Origin: Chryseobacterium sp.
GTDB lineage: Bacteria > Bacteroidota > Bacteroidia > Flavobacteriales > Weeksellaceae
NCBI RefSeq assembly: GCF_019236175.1
Contig: NZ_JAFAJM010000014.1
Span: forward strand, 62,001-126,000
Reading direction: 5' to 3'
DNA: 64,000 nt
Below the pieces are notes generated by a model. The model worked only from the letters and a program-made list of their open reading frames with translations. It made no database searches and was not told where the DNA came from. The position numbers and the translations under genes were made by a program. Positions 60,731-64,000 of this stretch are shown here, in pieces; position 1 is the stretch's first letter; each line of letters starts with the position of its first letter.

Positions 60731-61756
60731 TTATTTAATTAAGAAATTGAATTTATCCATATTCTTAAGTGCAATACCTGTTCCGCGAACAACAGCTCTC
60801 AACGGATCTTCAGCAACAAACACAGGAAGACCTGTCTTTTTGTGAATTCTATCCGCAAGACCTCTTAGTAACGCACCTCCTCCGGCAAGATAAATACCGG
60901 TTTTATAAATATCCGCAGCCAATTCCGGCGGAGTAAGAGAAAGTGTTTCCATTACCGCATCTTCAATTCTGATAATAGATTTGTCTAATGCACGGGCAAT
61001 CTCTTTATATCCAACCATAATTTCTTTCGGTTTCCCTGTGATCAGGTCTCTCCCCTGTACAGGAATATCCTCGATATCTACATCAAGATCTTCTACTGCA
61101 GAACCTACTTCAATTTTGATTCTCTCAGCTGTTCTTTCTCCGATATAAAGATTATGGTGAGTTCTTAAGTAATAAGCGATATCATTGGTGAATACATCCC
61201 CTGCAATCTTCACAGATTTATCACATACGATACCCCCTAAAGCCACTACAGCAATTTCTGTAGTACCCCCTCCTATATCAATGATCATATTTCCTTCAGG
61301 CTTCTGTACATCAATACCTACTCCTATCGCGGCTGCCATTGGTTCGTAGATTAGTCTTACTTCTTTAGCGTTTACTTTCTGAGCAGAATCTCTTACCGCT
61401 CTCTTTTCAACTTCAGTAATACCAGAAGGAATACAGATTACAATTCGTAATGCAGGCTGAATGAATTTACCTTTGATTCCGGGAATTTTCTTGATGAATT
61501 CCTTGATCATGTGTTCAGAAGCATGGAAATCAGCAATAACCCCGTCTTTCAGAGGACGGATGGTTTTGATGTCCTCGTGAGTTTTACCTTGCATATGTTT
61601 AGCCTGCTCACCGACAGCAATCGGCTTACCCGAAGAACGTTCAATTGCAACAATTGAAGGTTGATCTATAACAATCTTATTATTATGGATGATAAGGGTA
61701 TTAGCAGTTCCAAGGTCTATCGCAATTTCTTGCGTAAACATATCAAATAAACTCAT
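60731..61756 (-). CDS. mreB: Rod shape-determining actin-like protein MreB
   Basis: The 341-aa protein is an actin-fold ATPase: IAIDLGTANTLI (phosphate 1), GNMIIDIGGGTTEIAVVALGG (phosphate 2) and GIYLAGGGALLRGL (adenosine). It forms membrane-bound filaments that direct elongation. It is first in an operon mreB-mreC-mreD-mrdA-rodA. A -7 box on the minus strand is at 61781-61788 (TATCTTTG), 24 bp before the ATG. Confidence 0.96.
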   Translation of the reverse strand: MSLFDMFTQEIAIDLGTANTLIIHNNKIVIDQPSIVAIERSSGKPIAVGEQAKHMQGKTHEDIKTIRPLKDGVIADFHASEHMIKEFIKKIPGIKGKFIQPALRIVICIPSGITEVEKRAVRDSAQKVNAKEVRLIYEPMAAAIGVGIDVQKPEGNMIIDIGGGTTEIAVVALGGIVCDKSVKIAGDVFTNDIAYYLRTHHNLYIGERTAERIKIEVGSAVEDLDVDIEDIPVQGRDLITGKPKEIMVGYKEIARALDKSIIRIEDAVMETLSLTPPELAADIYKTGIYLAGGGALLRGLADRIHKKTGLPVFVAEDPLRAVVRGTGIALKNMDKFNFLIK

Positions 61757-61780
61757 ATTTTTCTTCTGATTTTAAGTTTA

Positions 61781-61788
61781 CAAAGATA
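61781..61788 (-). promoter_or_regulatory. -7 box of mre-rod operon
   Basis: Reads TATCTTTG on the minus strand, a perfect TAnnTTTG, 24 bp before the mreB ATG. Confidence 0.6.
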
Positions 61789-62192
61789 TAAATTTAACAA
61801 TACTAAAGAAATTTCCAAACAACATAATTTGGTTAAAATTTTATTAAAATTTATAATTCTTTATTAACTTTTACTTTAGATATTTACAGAGTTTGAGTTA
61901 AACTAAAATTAATGGCGTGTTAAAAGAGTGAAATTGCAGATTCACGGAAGCCTCAAAAGACAGGGAAAACCGAAAAAAAGCGAACGGTACGGAAGGCTTA
62001 AAACGGAAAAAAAGAAAGTTTCAGAAACAGAACTCCCTGAATACACAGAAAAAAAAGGAACATTTAGCCCTCTCTCAACCGTTTTTCAGTTTCATTACTT
62101 CATGACTCAACACTTTTTCACGTCTGCCGTCTTATAGTTTTTTACGATAATTATCATATACACTATCAGAGGGTGGTTAATTAAAAAAAACG

Positions 62193-62200
62193 TAAATTTG
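62193..62200 (+). promoter_or_regulatory. -7 box of hemA
   Basis: TAAATTTG, a perfect match, ending 9 bp before the ATG at 62210, so the mRNA is nearly leaderless. An alternative TTG start at 62198 lies inside the box and is unlikely. Confidence 0.55.
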
Positions 62201-62209
62201 CGACTGCTT

Positions 62210-63484
62210 ATGTTACAGTATTCCAATATCCATCAAACATCAAATTTTGCCGTGCTTTCTATAAGCTACGAAAAAGCCGATGTAGAAACGAGAGGAAAAT
62301 TTGCATTCTTTGATGAAAACATCAAAAACTTTGTTTCCAGAGTCCACCAGGAAGATCTGGGCGATGCTTTTGTGGTTTCCACCTGTAACAGAACCGAGAT
62401 TTATACAACCTCCTCCAATTATCTTTTAGTAGCTGAGGAATATTGTAAAACAATCGGAGTACATCTTACTGATTTTCTTCAGTTCGCTAACATCCTTACA
62501 AAAGAAGAAGCTCTGATTCATCTTTTCAGAGTGGCTGCCGGTCTTGAAAGCCAGATCATTGGTGACTTTGAAATTATCGGACAGATCAAAAAGGCCTACA
62601 GCCGGTTCAAAAGAGAAAGACAAAATTCCAACCCTTATCTGGAGAGAGCGATTAATGCTGCAATTCAGATTTCGAAAAGAATCAAAAACGAAACAGGTAT
62701 TTCCAATGGAGCCGCTTCTGTTTCCTATGCTGCAGTTCACTATATTTTAAATAGCCAGAAAAGAATTAATGAAAAAAACATTCTTCTGTTAGGAGTAGGT
62801 GAAATCGGGCAGAATACGGTTGAGAACCTGGTAAAACATGTCTATCAGCCAAAAATTAAAATTGCCAACAGGACTCAGGAAAAAGCTGAAAAAATTTCCC
62901 AGAAATATAATATTCCACATGTCGACTATGCAGATTTTGACAAGGAATTAAAAAACACGGATATTCTCATTGTAGCAACAGGAGCTAAACATCCTATTGT
63001 TAATCAGTCTCATTTTCCGAACGGAAAAGAAACATTGGTAATTGATCTTTCGATTCCCCATAACGTTGAGAAGAATGTTACCGAAAATGAAAATGTAACA
63101 TTAATTGACGTGGATGAGCTTTCTAAGCAGATTCAGGAAACCATTCAACAGAGAGAAAGAGAAATCCCAAAAGCTGAAAAAATCATCAAGGAACTGATGA
63201 AAGATTTTATTGAATGGGAAAAAAAGAGAAAACTCGCACCAAATATTCATCATTTCAAAGCCGTTTTAAAAAACATGGAACGCAATGAAATGCATAACTT
63301 TTATAAAAAGAATAAATATATCAACATTCCGGACATGGAACTTTCTGATAAAATGATCCAGAAAATTACCAACCGTTTTGCAAAATATATAATAGATAAT
63401 CCTTTAAAAGCCGAAGAAATTAGTAAATTAATGCACGAAATATTAGTTGAACAACCAAACAACGAATTCAATGAAAAGCATTAG
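62210..63484 (+). CDS. hemA: Glutamyl-tRNA reductase
   Basis: The 424-aa protein starts MLQYSNIHQTSNFAVLSISY. The catalytic Cys59 is in STCNRTEIY; RVAAGLESQIIGDFEIIGQ and the NADPH-binding LLGVGEIGQ follow, and the C-terminal dimerisation helices end the protein. It reduces Glu-tRNA to glutamate-1-semialdehyde, the first step of heme synthesis by the C5 route. The stop overlaps the hemC start by 14 bp. Divergent from the mre operon. Confidence 0.95.
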   Translation: MLQYSNIHQTSNFAVLSISYEKADVETRGKFAFFDENIKNFVSRVHQEDLGDAFVVSTCNRTEIYTTSSNYLLVAEEYCKTIGVHLTDFLQFANILTKEEALIHLFRVAAGLESQIIGDFEIIGQIKKAYSRFKRERQNSNPYLERAINAAIQISKRIKNETGISNGAASVSYAAVHYILNSQKRINEKNILLLGVGEIGQNTVENLVKHVYQPKIKIANRTQEKAEKISQKYNIPHVDYADFDKELKNTDILIVATGAKHPIVNQSHFPNGKETLVIDLSIPHNVEKNVTENENVTLIDVDELSKQIQETIQQREREIPKAEKIIKELMKDFIEWEKKRKLAPNIHHFKAVLKNMERNEMHNFYKKNKYINIPDMELSDKMIQKITNRFAKYIIDNPLKAEEISKLMHEILVEQPNNEFNEKH

Positions 63485-64000
63485 AATCGGAACAAGAAAT
63501 TCCGCACTTGCACTTTGGCAGGCTAGAGAGGTTGCGAGGCACCTTCAGAACAACAATTATTTAACGGAAATCGTCCCTATCGTTTCTTCCGGCGACAAGA
63601 ATCTTAATCAGCCATTATATTCTTTAGGAATTACAGGGGTTTTCACAAGAGACCTTGATGTGGCGTTACTTAATGACGAAATAGACATTGCCGTACATTC
63701 CTTAAAAGATGTTCCTACCCAGCTGCCTCAAAATATTGAGATGATTGCTTATCTGGAAAGAGATTATCCACAGGATATTCTAATCAGAAAGGAATCTGCA
63801 AGAAATAAAGAATTCCACGAGCTGAAATTAGCAACAAGCAGTTTAAGAAGAAGAGCATTCTGGCTGAGACATTATCCTGCTACTGAATTTTCAGACATCC
63901 GTGGAAACATTCAGACCCGTCTTCAGAAACTTGAAGACGGAAACTTTGATGCTACTATTCTATCATTAGCAGGAATCAAAAGAATGAAAATGGAAATCGA
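63471..64000 (+). CDS. hemC: Hydroxymethylbilane synthase, C-terminus cut by window edge
   Basis: From ATG at 63471, overlapping hemA by 14 bp, the frame stays open to the edge (176 residues). Motifs match HemC: RIGTRNSALALWQAREV, FTRDLDVALLNDEIDIAVHSLKDVPT, and GTSSLRRRAFW-like ATSSLRRRAFWLRHYP. It joins four porphobilinogen units into hydroxymethylbilane in heme synthesis, acting after the pathway step of hemA. The dipyrromethane-binding Cys would lie beyond the edge. Confidence 0.93.
   Translation, partial: MKSIRIGTRNSALALWQAREVARHLQNNNYLTEIVPIVSSGDKNLNQPLYSLGITGVFTRDLDVALLNDEIDIAVHSLKDVPTQLPQNIEMIAYLERDYPQDILIRKESARNKEFHELKLATSSLRRRAFWLRHYPATEFSDIRGNIQTRLQKLEDGNFDATILSLAGIKRMKMEI

Larger units (their letters stand above)
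61757..62209. other. 453-bp divergent gap between mreB and hemA
   Basis: It contains the mreB -7 box at 61781-61788 and the hemA -7 box at 62193-62200. A purine-rich stretch (about 61951-62060) is unlike the rest. A 69-codon Lys-rich ORF at 61928-62137 is present but has no promoter, signal or recognisable family, so I do not call a gene. Confidence 0.5.

Noticed and set aside
61928..62137. 69-aa Lys-rich ORF upstream of hemA called as a gene
   Set aside because: No promoter, signal peptide or family, and the purine-rich strand alone explains the open frame.
1..64000. tRNA, rRNA, CRISPR arrays or insertion sequences
   Set aside because: I looked for tRNA-like arms, repeated spacers and transposase motifs and saw none; small or divergent ones could escape a manual reading.

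Overview
The window looks like chromosomal DNA of a low-GC flavobacterium, most likely Chryseobacterium or a close Weeksellaceae relative. Support comes from SusC/SusD pairs, a type IX secretion (T9SS) sorting domain, a type III glutamine synthetase, Bacteroidota-type -7 boxes (TAnnTTTG) upstream of many genes, scarce Shine-Dalgarno sequences and an Elizabethkingia-like Endo F glycosidase. I found no tRNA, rRNA, IS element, CRISPR array or phage structural gene. Both ends cut a gene: a ROK kinase at the left and hemC at the right.

Region 1 (1-15300, almost all minus strand) is a polysaccharide utilisation locus for high-mannose N-glycans. It holds SusC/SusD, an MFS permease, GH130 phosphorylase, GH92 and GH125 alpha-mannosidases, a secreted GH18 endo-beta-N-acetylglucosaminidase, a ROK sugar kinase and an AraC regulator. 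The inferred route is glycan release outside the cell, import through SusCD, periplasmic trimming to Man-beta-1,4-GlcNAc, import of the disaccharide, phosphorolysis and phosphorylation.

Region 2 (15450-26450) holds regulators and lipid or stress genes: AraC, OsmC, a TetR-thiolase pair with a clear TetR operator, fabF behind a 25-bp near-palindrome, and a two-component system divergent from a porin/Dabb/cupin operon. The gap between these carries 11-bp-period direct repeats typical of OmpR-family binding. An L,D-transpeptidase-like gene and msrB follow. Region 3 (26500-39320) is mostly housekeeping: DUF445, pyrD, truC, glyS, two tandem paralogous lipoproteins, a serine hydrolase, umuC and a Na+/H+ antiporter. 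Two striking intergenic palindromic or structured elements flank truC.

Region 4 (39600-45400) is the most unusual part. Five consecutive transcription units carry the same operator-promoter, CGWCA-N5-TGWCG followed 11 nt later by a -7 box. They are a signal-less M15 cell-wall peptidase, a patatin phospholipase, a DUF2589 gene with two unknown genes, a very acidic 56-aa protein, and a WYL-domain regulator. A sixth copy lies next to umuC. The layout resembles, as I remember it, the WYL-protein (PafBC) RecA-independent DNA-damage promoter of mycobacteria. I propose a WYL-controlled, possibly DNA-damage-induced lysis or defence cassette; the function is inference.

Region 5 (45450-64000) contains tadA, a GNAT acetyltransferase, coaX, an M1 peptidase, a nucleoside-phosphorylase-like protein of unknown function, glutamine synthetase III, an NlpC/P60 lipoprotein, a pentapeptide-repeat protein, the rod-shape operon mreB-mreC-mreD-mrdA-rodA, and hemA-hemC. 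Most convergent or terminal genes end in clear intrinsic terminators.
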